Below, in pieces: positions 25,544-34,156 of a DNA stretch of 64,000 nt. This stretch comes from Streptomyces himalayensis subsp. himalayensis (GTDB lineage: Bacteria; Actinomycetota; Actinomycetes; Streptomycetales; Streptomycetaceae): NCBI RefSeq assembly GCF_013778455.1, contig NZ_JACEHE010000009.1:211814-275813 (forward strand), read 5' to 3'. The position numbers were made by a program, and so were the translations under genes. The number at the start of each line of letters is the position of its first letter. The first letter of the stretch is position 1. A model generated the notes under the pieces. The model had not been told where the DNA came from and did not search any database. It was given only the letters and a program-made list of their open reading frames with translations.

Positions 25544-25561
25544 TATGCTAACGTTAGCATA
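25544..25561. promoter_or_regulatory. Perfect 18-bp palindromic operator
   Basis: TATGCTAACGTTAGCATA is a perfect palindrome with a central CG, as in LacI-family operators. It lies upstream of the FAH gene. A one-mismatch copy of its core is at 25711-25724. Confidence 0.7.
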
Positions 25562-25710
25562 CTGGGTCTAAGGGAGGGGCAGTCAACCGTCTGGCGCACA
25601 TGATTGCCGCACGGGTGGACTAGCTGTAGCACTTCAAGTGATGGCGGCGAAACTCGTTCCGGCACGACGACAGCCACCCCGACTTGTCACTTCGCCCGTT
25701 ATCGCATGCT

Positions 25711-25724
25711 TGCTATCGTTAGCA
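25711..25724. promoter_or_regulatory. Second copy of the palindromic operator
   Basis: TGCTATCGTTAGCA matches the core of the operator at 25546-25559 (TGCTAACGTTAGCA) in 13 of 14 positions. The two are 165 bp apart, a spacing suited to looping or to two divergent promoters. Confidence 0.6.
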
Positions 25725-25733
25725 CAGAGAGAG

Positions 25734-25833
25734 TTACAGGGCAAAGCCGCTGTCGGTGGTCAGGGAGCCGGTAGCCGGATCGAAGCGCAGGGCGGCGATC
25801 CCGGCGCCGTCACCGCCGGTGTCCGGCATATAG
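25734..25833 (-). pseudogene. C-terminal fragment, possibly of a beta-propeller lactonase
   Basis: The minus strand reads AYMPDTGGDGAGIAALRFDP and then ATGSLTTDSGFAL before TAA. The phrase RFDPATGSLT is common in lactonase-type seven-bladed propellers. It has no start and is only about 33 codons, ending abruptly where the opposite-strand dehydratase relic begins. Low confidence in the family. Confidence 0.3.
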
Positions 25834-25953
25834 GCGCCGGTGAGCCTCGGCATCACCATCGACGAGGACGCGGTCCGCGCCGCTTCCGAACGCGGGCAGC
25901 GCTGGCGCAACCCGGTATGGCACCGTGCCGACGGCTCGATCGCCCCCTGGTAG
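25834..25953 (+). pseudogene. C-terminal relic of a mandelate racemase/enolase-superfamily dehydratase
   Basis: Directly after an in-frame TAG, a 39-codon frame reads APVSLGITIDEDAVRAASER and then GQRWRNPVWHRADGSIAPW before TAG. This is the characteristic tail of MR/MLE acid-sugar dehydratases (P-G-L-G-I-x-(I/V)-D-E-x-A-V ... R-N-P-V-W-x-x-x-D-G-S-x-A-x-W). Everything upstream is missing. With the FAH gene it suggests a former L-fuconate- or galactonate-type catabolic locus. Confidence 0.65.
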
Positions 25954-26010
25954 CAGCCGTCGGCAGACGCTGAGAGCCAGCCGTACGGGCCGATCGCGAG
26001 GAAGGACTGT

Positions 26011-26122
26011 CATGCCCGCAGAGGACGTGCCCGGGCGGCGCGTACTGCATTTTCAGTAGCCGGGATTGTCGGCAGAGGCACGACGACGTATCGGGCCCGC
26101 CCGGAGAGCCTGGGGCGGTACC
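26011..26122 (+). repeat. Long direct repeat, copy A
   Basis: About 110 bp, beginning CATGCCCGCAGAGGACGTG and including the invariant GGGATTGTCGGCAGA (about 26061-26075), GCACGACGACG and GAGCCTGGGG. It matches copy B at 34157-34268 with scattered substitutions and one 3-nt gap. It lies just upstream of the zinc dehydrogenase gene. Confidence 0.75.
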
Positions 26123-26172
26123 CGAAACAGGGTGTGGCGACCCGTGCCGCCTGCAAGAAAGAGAGTCATTCC

Positions 26173-27216
26173 ATGGCAACGATGAAGTCCGTACAGACCG
26201 GCGCAGTCGGCACAGTCGACGTAATCGACGTCGAGCGCCCGGTTCCCGGGCCCGGCGACGCGCTGATGCGGGTCCGTGCCTGCGGTATCTGCGGCACCGA
26301 CGTCGCCTTCCTGCACATGGGAGGCATGCCGCAGGGTCCGGGCGGGCAGACGGCCCCGATACCGCTGGGGCATGAGCCGGCGGGCGAGATCGTCGAGGTG
26401 GGCGACGAGGTCACCGGCCTGAAGGCGGGCGACCGCGTCGTCGTCAACCCGCAGGGCGCCCCCTCCGGCATCATCGGCTGTGGCGGTGCGCTGGGCGGCA
26501 TGAGCGAGTACCTGATCATCGAGAGCGCCGTCGTGGGGAAGAGCGTGGCGGTGATCCCCGACTCGGTGCCCTTCGACGTCGCGGCGCTCAACGAGCCCAT
26601 GGCGGTCGCGCGGCACTGCGTCAATCGCTCCGAAGCGCGGGCGACGGACAAGGTCGTGGTGTTCGGCGCCGGGCCCATCGGGCTCGGCGCCACGATCTGG
26701 CTGAAGCTTCGCGGGGTCCAGCACGTGACCGTGGCCGACGTGATCCCCGAACGACTCGAGACCGCTCTGGCGGTCGGGGCCAACGCCGTCATCGACTCCT
26801 CCCGCGAGGACGTGACGACGCGCCTGGCGGAACTGCACGGCCAGGGCGCCAACGCCCTCGGCCAGCCCCGCCCGGACACCGATATCTACATCGACGCGGC
26901 AGGGGTCGCGATCGTCGCCAACACCGCCCTGCGGTCGGCGAAGTGGGGCGCCAAGCTCGTCGTCGTGGCCGCCCACAAGGAGCCCGAACCCATCGACCTG
27001 GGCGCGATGCTCAGGAGCGAGATGACCATCGTCGCGTCCCAGGGCTACCCCACAGAGATCTTCGAAGTGACCGAGGAGATCGCCCAGCACCAGGAGCTGT
27101 TCGCGCGACTGATCAGCCACCGCGTTCCCTTCTCCGATGTCGAGCGTGCCTTCGAGCTGACGCTGACACCGGGGGCGGCCGAGAAGGTCGTCGTCACCTT
27201 CGACGAACAGCCCTAG
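26173..27216 (+). CDS. Zinc-dependent alcohol/polyol dehydrogenase (MDR family)
   Basis: 347 residues; ATG 26173 has GAGAG 7 nt upstream. The catalytic zinc ligands are Cys in CGICGTD, the His-Glu pair in LGHEPAGEI and the later Glu in NEPMAVARH. The four-cysteine structural zinc loop of classical ADHs is not present: the region after RVVVNPQGAPSG has a single Cys. The Rossmann motif is VFGAGPIGLGATIWL. It resembles sorbitol/L-idonate/threonine dehydrogenase-like enzymes that oxidise a secondary hydroxyl with NAD. It opens the sugar module that continues with a LacI regulator and a Ytf-type importer, so a sugar or polyol is the likely substrate. Confidence 0.88.
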   Translation: MATMKSVQTGAVGTVDVIDVERPVPGPGDALMRVRACGICGTDVAFLHMGGMPQGPGGQTAPIPLGHEPAGEIVEVGDEVTGLKAGDRVVVNPQGAPSGIIGCGGALGGMSEYLIIESAVVGKSVAVIPDSVPFDVAALNEPMAVARHCVNRSEARATDKVVVFGAGPIGLGATIWLKLRGVQHVTVADVIPERLETALAVGANAVIDSSREDVTTRLAELHGQGANALGQPRPDTDIYIDAAGVAIVANTALRSAKWGAKLVVVAAHKEPEPIDLGAMLRSEMTIVASQGYPTEIFEVTEEIAQHQELFARLISHRVPFSDVERAFELTLTPGAAEKVVVTFDEQP

Positions 27217-27511
27217 CGGAAAGCAGCACTTGACCAGGGCGACAGGGCTCGATCCGATGCGGATCGGGCCCCGTTCGCATCGCAGTGACGTTTTCCAGCC
27301 ATCCCGCCTCAGGATTGGTCGATATATCGCATATGGACCGAACTTCCGAACCGATTCGCCGCTGAAAGTAGGGCCCTCGCCACCCCCTAGTCAACGCACC
27401 GCCACTACTCAATTTCCCGGCCACCGGCTCGGCTGGGCACACCCCCGGCCCACCGCCGCACGTTACGTAAACGTGACATCGTCATGACGCATCACTTCTT
27501 GACTGCCGAGG

Positions 27512-27529
27512 ATTGTTAGCGCTCACAAT
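27512..27529. promoter_or_regulatory. lac-type operator upstream of the LacI/Ytf genes
   Basis: ATTGTTAGCGCTCACAAT is an 18-bp palindrome with one mismatched pair and is nearly the classical lac operator (TTGTGAGCGCTCACAA). It lies 222 bp before the LacI-family gene, so that repressor probably autoregulates and controls the importer downstream. Confidence 0.8.
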
Positions 27530-27571
27530 GACCCTTGCATTCGCCGGTTCAGCATCCGAGGAGGAACTGCG

Positions 27572-27717
27572 ATGGCACAAAAGGGAGTTGCTGTACCGCC
27601 GCCATGACCGACGGACCGACCTCGGCGGCAACCCGATCCGGCCCGAGAGTTCCTCGCCGGGAAGCTTCGACCCTGGGGGACCAGGCCCGGCCGCACGGAG
27701 ATACACCAAGCTCGTAG
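27572..27717 (+). other. Leader with two coupled micro-ORFs
   Basis: A strong GAGGAGGAA precedes ATG 27572, which encodes only 11 codons (MAQKGVAVPPP). Its TGA at 27605 overlaps an ATG at 27604 that opens a 37-codon frame (MTDGPTSAATRSGPRV...) ending at 27717. The repressor start follows at 27752. They may be a translated leader or the start of a lost gene. Confidence 0.3.
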
Positions 27718-27751
27718 AACCGCCCCGACGACCGCCCAAGGAGGTGCGGCC

Positions 27752-28777
27752 ATGACACAACCATCGCTTCGGCCGCCCACCATGGCGGATGTCGCCCGAC
27801 GTGCCGGGGTGTCCCACCAGACCGTCTCCCGCGTACTGGGAGATCACCCCAACGTGCGGGACGGCACACGCGCCAAGGTGCTGAACGCCATCGGGGAACT
27901 GGGCTACCGCCCCAACTCCTCCGCACGGGCCCTGGTCACCCGGCGCACACGGACCCTGGGTGTCGTCGCCTCCAACACCACCCTCTACGGCCCGGGCTCC
28001 ACCCTGTTCGCACTGGAGGAGGCAGCCCTCGCCAAGGGTTACCTGGTCTCCACGGTCAGTCTGCGTAAGCTGACGGTGCAGACGCTGTCCGAGGCCCTGG
28101 ACCGCCTCATCGAGGGCGGCGTGGACGGCTTGCTCACCATCGTCCCGCAACTGTCCGCGACCGCCGCACTCACCGAACTCCCCCATCCCTTCCCCGTGGT
28201 GACGGTCGGGAGCGGGATCGCCGCGGAAATCCCCTGCGTAACCGTGGATCAGCACCGGGGCGCACACATGGCCACCGGTCATCTGCTGGCGGCCGGCCAT
28301 CGCACGGTCTGGCATGTTGCCGGGCCAGAGGACTGGCAGGACGCACAGGGCCGGACCGCCGGCTGGCGTGCGACCCTCGAAGCGGCGGGGATCGAGCCAC
28401 CCGAGCCGCTGACCGGAGACTGGAGTCCGCGGTCGGGCTATCTGGCGGGCCAGGAACTCGTTGGACGGGCGGGCCGGGAGCTGACCGCGGTCTTCGTGGC
28501 CAACGACCAGATGGCCCTGGGGGTGTTGCGAGCCCTGCGCGAAGCCGGTCTGGGAACTCCCCAGGACGTGGCGGTGGTCGGCTTCGACGACATCCCGGAG
28601 TCGGAGTTCTTCGCTCCCCCGCTCACCACGATCCGCCAGGACTTCACGGAAGTGGGCAGGCGAAGTATCGCCCTGCTCCTGGACCGGGTCGAAGGCCGGG
28701 ACTCCTCCGGAACGCCCCGGATCGTCATCGAGCCCCAGCTCATCGTCCGCACCAGCAGTTCTCCGCCCTCACCCTGA
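27752..28777 (+). CDS. LacI family transcriptional repressor
   Basis: 341 residues, AAGGAGG 7 nt before ATG 27752. The N-terminal HTH reads MADVARRAGVSHQTVSRVLG with the hinge ELGYRPNSSARALVTRRT. The ligand-binding domain runs to the end with AVFVANDQMALGVLRAL and VVGFDDIPESEFFAPPLTTI, typical for sugar-binding LacI proteins. It should bind the lac-type operator at 27512-27529 and release on binding a sugar. It leads the gene set for a YtfQ-type importer 160 nt downstream, on the same strand. Confidence 0.95.
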   Translation: MTQPSLRPPTMADVARRAGVSHQTVSRVLGDHPNVRDGTRAKVLNAIGELGYRPNSSARALVTRRTRTLGVVASNTTLYGPGSTLFALEEAALAKGYLVSTVSLRKLTVQTLSEALDRLIEGGVDGLLTIVPQLSATAALTELPHPFPVVTVGSGIAAEIPCVTVDQHRGAHMATGHLLAAGHRTVWHVAGPEDWQDAQGRTAGWRATLEAAGIEPPEPLTGDWSPRSGYLAGQELVGRAGRELTAVFVANDQMALGVLRALREAGLGTPQDVAVVGFDDIPESEFFAPPLTTIRQDFTEVGRRSIALLLDRVEGRDSSGTPRIVIEPQLIVRTSSSPPSP

Positions 28778-28936
28778 CGCTCGGCAGTAACCGCCACCCG
28801 ACCGCCACCCCGGACCTGTCCACCATCCACTCTCATGATCGATATCTCGAACGCCGACCGACACGCTGAACACAGACCAGCCTCCCCAACCATCACCAGC
28901 GGTCCGTCCCGGACCGGCTCCTCAAAGGAGAAGCAC

Positions 28937-29944
28937 ATGCTCAACAGGCGCAACTTCATCGCGGCGGCAGTAGGCGTGGCGGCCGCGGGCGGGCTGGCTG
29001 CCTGCGCCAAGAAGGAAGACTCCGCCTCCAACACCTCCGGCAGCAGCGGGGACAAGGCGATCACCCTGGGCTTCTCCCAGGTCGGCGCGGAGAGCGGCTG
29101 GCGCACCGCCAACACCGACTCGGTGAAGGAAGCCGCCAAGGAGGCGGGTTACACCCTGAAGTTCTCCGACGCCCAGCAGAAGCAGGAGAACCAGATCTCC
29201 GCGATCCGCAGCTTCATCGCCCAGAACGTGGACGTCATCGCCTTCTCACCGGTGGTCGTCACCGGCTGGGACGCGGTGCTGAAGGAGGCCAAGGCCAAGA
29301 AGATCCCGGTCGTCCTCACCGACCGCTCCGTCGAGACCTCGGACGAGTCTCTGTACGTCACCCTGGTCGGCTCCGACTTCACGGACGAGGGCCGGCGCGC
29401 GGCCAAGATCCTGGAGAAGGTCCTCGAGAAGGCCGGCCACAAGGGTGCCGTGAAGATCGCACAGCTGGAGGGCACCACCGGTGCCGCCCCGGCGATCGAG
29501 CGCGCCAAGGGCTTCAAGGAGGTCATGGACGCGGACCACAAGGACGACTGGAAGATCGTCGTCAGCCAGACCGGTGACTTCACCCGGGCCGGCGGCAAGC
29601 AGGTCATGGCGGCCTTCCTGGAGTCCAACCCGGACATCAACGTGCTGTTCGCCCACAACGACGACATGGCCATCGGCGCCATCCAGTCCATCGAGGCGGC
29701 GGGCAAGAAGCCCGGCAAGGACATCCTGATCGTCTCGATCGACGGCGTGAAGGACGGCTTCGTGGCCATGTCCGAGGGCAAGATCAACGCCATCGTCGAG
29801 TGCAACCCGCTGCTCGGCCCCCAGTTGATGGAGGTCGTGAAGAAGGTCCACGACGGCGAGTCGGTCGAGCGGTGGATCAAGACCAAGGAGGGCGACTTCA
29901 TGCAGGACCAGGCCGAGGCCGAGCTCCCGAACCGCAAGTACTGA
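28937..29944 (+). CDS. ytfQ: Sugar ABC transporter substrate-binding lipoprotein, YtfQ-like
   Basis: 335 residues; AAAGGAG precedes ATG 28937. A lipoprotein signal MLNRRNFIAAAVGVAAAGGL ends in the lipobox LAAC (Cys22). The mature part begins with a Ser/Gly linker, then the periplasmic-binding fold: GFSQVGAESGWRTANT, DAQQKQENQISAIRSFIAQN and VVVTGWDAVLKEAKAKKIPV closely follow E. coli YtfQ, the galactofuranose/galactose-binding protein. It is anchored outside the membrane and delivers sugar to the YtfT/YjfF permeases. A hairpin after the gene probably keeps its mRNA more abundant than the rest. Confidence 0.93.
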   Translation: MLNRRNFIAAAVGVAAAGGLAACAKKEDSASNTSGSSGDKAITLGFSQVGAESGWRTANTDSVKEAAKEAGYTLKFSDAQQKQENQISAIRSFIAQNVDVIAFSPVVVTGWDAVLKEAKAKKIPVVLTDRSVETSDESLYVTLVGSDFTDEGRRAAKILEKVLEKAGHKGAVKIAQLEGTTGAAPAIERAKGFKEVMDADHKDDWKIVVSQTGDFTRAGGKQVMAAFLESNPDINVLFAHNDDMAIGAIQSIEAAGKKPGKDILIVSIDGVKDGFVAMSEGKINAIVECNPLLGPQLMEVVKKVHDGESVERWIKTKEGDFMQDQAEAELPNRKY

Positions 29945-29971
29945 CCGACGGCACCACCGGCGGGAGCCTCC

Positions 29972-29995
29972 GGCCGACCGAGCCCTCGGTCGGCC
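29972..29995 (+). terminator. Hairpin between binding-protein and ATPase genes
   Basis: A perfect 11-bp stem, GGCCGACCGAG with CTCGGTCGGCC, encloses a two-base CC centre and lies 28 nt after the ytfQ stop. In ABC operons such hairpins act as partial terminators or as mRNA 3'-end stabilisers. Confidence 0.7.
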
Positions 29996-30194
29996 GGGCC
30001 CCTGCGGGCCTGCAGCGATTCGATTCCATGAGGAGCGCTGCCGTGACTCCACCCCCCACATCAGGGGGCTTCCAACCCGAAGGTTGCGGTCCAGCCCGAA
30101 CCGACCCCTTCCGGGGGCGGAACGAACGTAACGCAGATCAGGTAAGTGAATTTCCCCACCGGACAGAACCGGTGGTCCCCTCGCTAGGAGTCTT

Positions 30195-31733
30195 ATGGCA
30201 GAGCCGCGGCCCGTCCTGGAGATGACGGGCATAGTCAAAGAGTTTCCGGGGGTACGGGCTCTGTCGGGTGTCGACTTCCGGCTCTTCCCCGGCGAGATCC
30301 ACGCCCTCCTCGGCGAGAACGGGGCCGGGAAGTCCACCCTCATCAAGGTGCTGACGGGGGTTCACTCCCTGGACGGTGGCACGATCACCCTCGACGGGCA
30401 GTCCGTACGGTTCGCCAGCCCCCTGCAGGCGCAGCAGGCCGGCATCAGCACGGTCTACCAGGAGGTCAACCTCTGCCCCAACCTGTCGGTGGCGGAGAAC
30501 ATCTTCATCGGACGCGAACCGACTCGCGCGGGCCGCATCCAGTGGAAGCAACTGCGCCGGAAGGCGGCCGAGTTGGTCGACCGGCTCGGCCTCGACATCG
30601 ACGTCACCGCGCCCCTCTCCTCGTACCCGCTCGCCGTGCAGCAACTGGTCGCGATCGTACGGTCGGTGGGCACCGGCGACAGCGTCGCCGAGGGATCGGG
30701 CACCAAGGTGCTGATCCTCGACGAGCCGACGTCCAGCCTCGACCGCGACGAGGTCCTCGAACTCTTCGCCCTGATGCGGCGGTTGAAGGAACAGGGCGTC
30801 GCGATCCTGTTCGTGTCGCACTTCCTCGACCAGATCTACGAGGTCTGCGACCGGATGACCGTACTGCGCAACGGCACCCTGGTCGGCGAGCACATGGTCA
30901 GCGACCTCGACCAGGTCGGCCTTGTCCAGCTGATGATCGGCAAGGCTCTGGACCAGCTCGAGGAGCTCCACGACCACCAGCTGCACTCCGGCGTCGGTGA
31001 GCCGCTGCTCCAGGCGGACGGCCTCGGCAGGACCGGCGGCATCGCCCCCTTCGACCTGGAGATCAAGAAGGGCGAGGTGATCGGACTCGCCGGTCTCCTC
31101 GGGTCGGGCCGTACCGAACTCGCCCGGCTGCTCTTCGGCGCCGACCAGCCCGACAGCGGCAAGGTGACCATCGGCGGCAAGCAGGTCTCCATGAGCGCCC
31201 CGAACGACGCGATCGCCGCGGGCGTCGCGTTCTGCTCGGAGAACCGCAAGACCGAGGGCCTCGTACCGGATCTGACGGTGCGTGAGAACATCATCCTCGC
31301 CCTGCAGGCGGCGCGCGGCTGGACCCGGCCCATCCCGGTCTCCCAGCGCGACGAACTCGTCGCCAAGTACATCAAGGCGCTGGACATCCGGCCCGCCAAC
31401 CCGGAGGCCCGCGTCGGCCAGCTCAGCGGCGGCAACCAGCAGAAGGTGCTGCTGGCCCGCTGGCTGATCACCCAGCCGAAGCTGCTGATCCTGGACGAGC
31501 CGACGCGCGGCATCGACATCGGCGCCAAGGCGGAGATCCAGAAACTCGTGGTGTCGCTCTCCGAGGACGGCATGTCCGTGCTGTACATCGCGGCCGAGCT
31601 CGAGGAGGTACTCCGGCTCAGCCACACCATCGGAGTGCTGCGCGACCGCCGGCTGGTGGCGCAGATCGCCAACGGGCCCGAGATCACCACCAGCCGGATC
31701 CTGGAGACCATCGCGAGCGGAGAGCACCAGTGA
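30195..31733 (+). CDS. ytfR: Sugar ABC transporter ATP-binding protein, YtfR-like
   Basis: 512 residues in two ABC domains. The first has Walker A GENGAGKST (Lys46), LILDEPTSSLDRDE and HFLDQIYEVCDRMTVLRNG. The second has GLLGSGRTELARLLFG in place of a canonical Walker A, LSGGNQQKVLLARWL and ILDEPTRGIDIGAKAEI, the usual asymmetric state of this family. It aligns well with E. coli YtfR. An insertion of about 15 residues (GTGDSVAEGSGTK) precedes the first Walker B. It powers sugar import and overlaps the next gene by 4 nt. A 250-nt untranslated stretch separates it from ytfQ. Confidence 0.95.
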   Translation: MAEPRPVLEMTGIVKEFPGVRALSGVDFRLFPGEIHALLGENGAGKSTLIKVLTGVHSLDGGTITLDGQSVRFASPLQAQQAGISTVYQEVNLCPNLSVAENIFIGREPTRAGRIQWKQLRRKAAELVDRLGLDIDVTAPLSSYPLAVQQLVAIVRSVGTGDSVAEGSGTKVLILDEPTSSLDRDEVLELFALMRRLKEQGVAILFVSHFLDQIYEVCDRMTVLRNGTLVGEHMVSDLDQVGLVQLMIGKALDQLEELHDHQLHSGVGEPLLQADGLGRTGGIAPFDLEIKKGEVIGLAGLLGSGRTELARLLFGADQPDSGKVTIGGKQVSMSAPNDAIAAGVAFCSENRKTEGLVPDLTVRENIILALQAARGWTRPIPVSQRDELVAKYIKALDIRPANPEARVGQLSGGNQQKVLLARWLITQPKLLILDEPTRGIDIGAKAEIQKLVVSLSEDGMSVLYIAAELEEVLRLSHTIGVLRDRRLVAQIANGPEITTSRILETIASGEHQ

Positions 31734-32815
31734 CCACCACTTCCCGATGGCGAGCGCTGACGCACCACCAGCTGTTCTGGCCGGTCGCGGTCCTGGTGGT
31801 ACTGCTGCTCGTCAACATCCCTTTCACCCCTGACTTCTTCTCGATCCGGATGTCGGACGGCCACCTCTACGGCAGCCTCGTCTCCATCGTGCTGTTCGGC
31901 TCGCCGCTGATCCTCGTGGCGGTCGGCATGACACTGGTGATCGCCACCGGCGGCATCGACCTCTCCGTCGGTGCGGTGGTCGCGATCGCCGGGGCGCTGG
32001 CCTGTTCCTACATGAGCGGCCAGGCCGATCAGAACGCGCTCTCCGGGGTGCTGCTCGCGATGGGCCTCGCGCTGCTGGCCGCGCTCGTCTGCGGCCTCTG
32101 GAACGGCTTCCTGGTCGCCAGGATGGGCATCCAGCCGATCATCGCCACGCTGATCATCATGGTCGCCGGACGCGGTGTGGCCCAGCTGATCACCGACGGG
32201 CAGATCATCACCGTCAACAGCGAGCCGTACAAGCTGATCGGCGGCGGCTACTGGCTGACGCTGCCGTTCTCCATCTTCGTGGTGGCCGTCGTCGTGGCCG
32301 TCACCGTGGCGCTGACCCGCCGCACGGCCCTCGGGCTGCTCGTCGAGTCGGTCGGCGGCAACGCCGAGGCCAGCCGCCTGGTCGGCATCCGCTCGCGGCG
32401 GATCAAGATCATGGTCTATGTGTTCTGCGCGCTGTGTGCGGGCATCGCGGGCCTGATGATCAGCTCCAACACGTCGGCCGCGGACGGCAACAACGCCGGT
32501 CTGTGGATCGAGCTCGACGCGATCCTCGCGGTGGTCATCGGCGGCACCTCGCTGCTGGGCGGCCGGTTCTCCATCGGCGGCACGGTCGTCGGCGCCCTCG
32601 TCATCCAGACCCTGACCACCACGATCTACACCATCGGCGTGCCGACCCAGACCAACCTGGTCTTCAAGGCCGTCGTCGTCATCGTCGTCTGCCTGCTGCA
32701 GTCCCCGAAGTTCCGCGCCAAGGTGTTCGGCACGAAGGGCCGCGGGCGGGCCACGGGCCCGGCGGAGACCGCCGCGGTGGCCGAGGCCGCTCCCAAGATG
32801 GAGGTGTCGCGATGA
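31730..32815 (+). CDS. ytfT: Sugar ABC transporter permease, YtfT-like
   Basis: 361 residues; start GTG 31730 overlaps the ytfR stop (GTGA). About 8-10 membrane helices, with the BPD_transp_2 signature IATGGIDLSVGAVVAIAGAL and GGNAEASRLVGIRSRRIK (cytoplasmic coupling loop) and AVVIGGTSLLGGRFSIGGT. The C-terminus is soluble, Ala and Lys-rich. It forms the heterodimeric channel with the next gene product. Confidence 0.93.
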   Translation: MTTTSRWRALTHHQLFWPVAVLVVLLLVNIPFTPDFFSIRMSDGHLYGSLVSIVLFGSPLILVAVGMTLVIATGGIDLSVGAVVAIAGALACSYMSGQADQNALSGVLLAMGLALLAALVCGLWNGFLVARMGIQPIIATLIIMVAGRGVAQLITDGQIITVNSEPYKLIGGGYWLTLPFSIFVVAVVVAVTVALTRRTALGLLVESVGGNAEASRLVGIRSRRIKIMVYVFCALCAGIAGLMISSNTSAADGNNAGLWIELDAILAVVIGGTSLLGGRFSIGGTVVGALVIQTLTTTIYTIGVPTQTNLVFKAVVVIVVCLLQSPKFRAKVFGTKGRGRATGPAETAAVAEAAPKMEVSR

Positions 32816-33834
32816 GCGCGACCACCCAAAGCCGTACGGCCCCGGACCGCCGCACGACGTCCAAGACCGCGCGCCTGCTCGGCGACCGGCGCCTGCCCGT
32901 CCTGGTGACGGCCGCGCTGTTCCTGGTGATGTACATCGCCGGCCTGAGCCGCTACCAGAACTACGGCTTCGCCGAGCCCCAGGTCTTCATGAACCTGTTC
33001 ATCGACAACAGCTATCTGCTGGTCGCCGCCGTCGGTGCCACCTTCGTCATCCTGTCCGGCGGGATCGACCTGTCCGTCGGCTCCGTCATCGGCTTCACGA
33101 CCATGTTCACGGCATGGCTGGTGGAGCGTCAGGGCATGCCGATCCTGCTCGTGATCCCCCTGGCCCTGGCCGTGGGCGCAGTCGGCGGCTTCCTGATGGG
33201 CTATGTGATCCAGAACTTCGAGATCCAGCCCTTCATCGTGACCCTCGCCGGCCTCTTCCTCTTCCGCGGCCTGTGCCTGGTCATCAGCAAGGAGTCGATC
33301 TCCATCACCGACTCCTCCGTGAGCAGCATGGCTCAGGCACAGGTGTCGCTGGGTGCCGGGTTCCTGTCGGTCGGCGCGATCGTCGCCCTGGTCGTCCTCG
33401 CCGCGGCGTTCTACGTACTGCACTACACCCGCTTCGGACGCCGGGTGTACGCCATCGGCGGCAACGAGCAGTCCGCCATGCTGATGGGCCTCCCGCAGGG
33501 CGGCACGAAGATCGCCGTCTACACGGTGAGCGGCTTCTGCTCGGCGCTCGCCGGGCTGCTGTTCACCCTGTACATCCAGTCCGGTGACCCGTTGCACGCC
33601 ACCGGCATGGAACTCGACGCGATCGCCGCGGTGGTCATCGGCGGCACGCTGCTCACGGGCGGCTCGGGCTATGTGCTGGGCACCGTGTTCGGTGTGCTCG
33701 TCCTCGGCCTCATCAAGAGCATCATCCAGTTCGAGGGCACGCTCAGCTCCTGGTGGACGAAGATCGCCACGGGTGTGCTGCTGTGCGCCTTCATCCTGAT
33801 CCAGCGGGCGATGACGGCACGTAAGAAGACCTGA
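32812..33834 (+). CDS. yjfF: Sugar ABC transporter permease, YjfF-like
   Basis: 340 residues; ATG 32812 overlaps the preceding stop (ATGA). About ten helices with the same family signature, ILSGGIDLSVGSVIGFTTMF, GGNEQSAMLMGLPQGGTKI and AAVVIGGTLLTGGSGYVLGT. Conserved segments such as the GLSRYQNYGFAEPQVFMNL opening identify it as the YjfF half of a YtfQRT-YjfF importer. This is the last gene of the importer operon. Confidence 0.93.
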   Translation: MSATTQSRTAPDRRTTSKTARLLGDRRLPVLVTAALFLVMYIAGLSRYQNYGFAEPQVFMNLFIDNSYLLVAAVGATFVILSGGIDLSVGSVIGFTTMFTAWLVERQGMPILLVIPLALAVGAVGGFLMGYVIQNFEIQPFIVTLAGLFLFRGLCLVISKESISITDSSVSSMAQAQVSLGAGFLSVGAIVALVVLAAAFYVLHYTRFGRRVYAIGGNEQSAMLMGLPQGGTKIAVYTVSGFCSALAGLLFTLYIQSGDPLHATGMELDAIAAVVIGGTLLTGGSGYVLGTVFGVLVLGLIKSIIQFEGTLSSWWTKIATGVLLCAFILIQRAMTARKKT

Positions 33835-34094
33835 GCCGGGGCAGGTCGAGCTGTCGGACCCGGAGCGGTCCGCTGCGCGGGTACGCATGGCGTCCCGCTC
33901 AGTGGGCCGCTCCTGTCGTTCCGGCTCAGGTGGTTCGGCTGATCCAGGGCCCCACCCTGTCGGTGGCGCCTCGCGTGGCACGCGCCTGTTGCCTCCACCC
34001 TTCCGGCACCACTGCTCACGGCACGGAAGGCCAGAAAATGGTGGAAACGGCACAGAAGGCCTCGTACGCCTCCTGGCGCACGCGGGTCGCTCCC

Positions 34095-34120
34095 GGGCGG
34101 GCTGGATGTCCAGCCCGCCC
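34095..34120 (+). terminator. Terminator of the sugar importer operon
   Basis: A perfect 12-bp stem, GGGCGGGCTGGA (34095-34106) with TCCAGCCCGCCC (34109-34120), lies 260 bp beyond the last permease gene. The sequence between is non-coding. Confidence 0.65.
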
Positions 34121-34156
34121 TGGACTGCTGTCTTTGTGGAGCGGGCGGCGGGGGCT

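Noticed and set aside
30138..31727. 529-codon minus-strand frame opposite the importer ATPase gene
   Set aside because: The plus strand encodes an intact two-domain ABC ATPase. The antisense frame is an artefact of codon bias.
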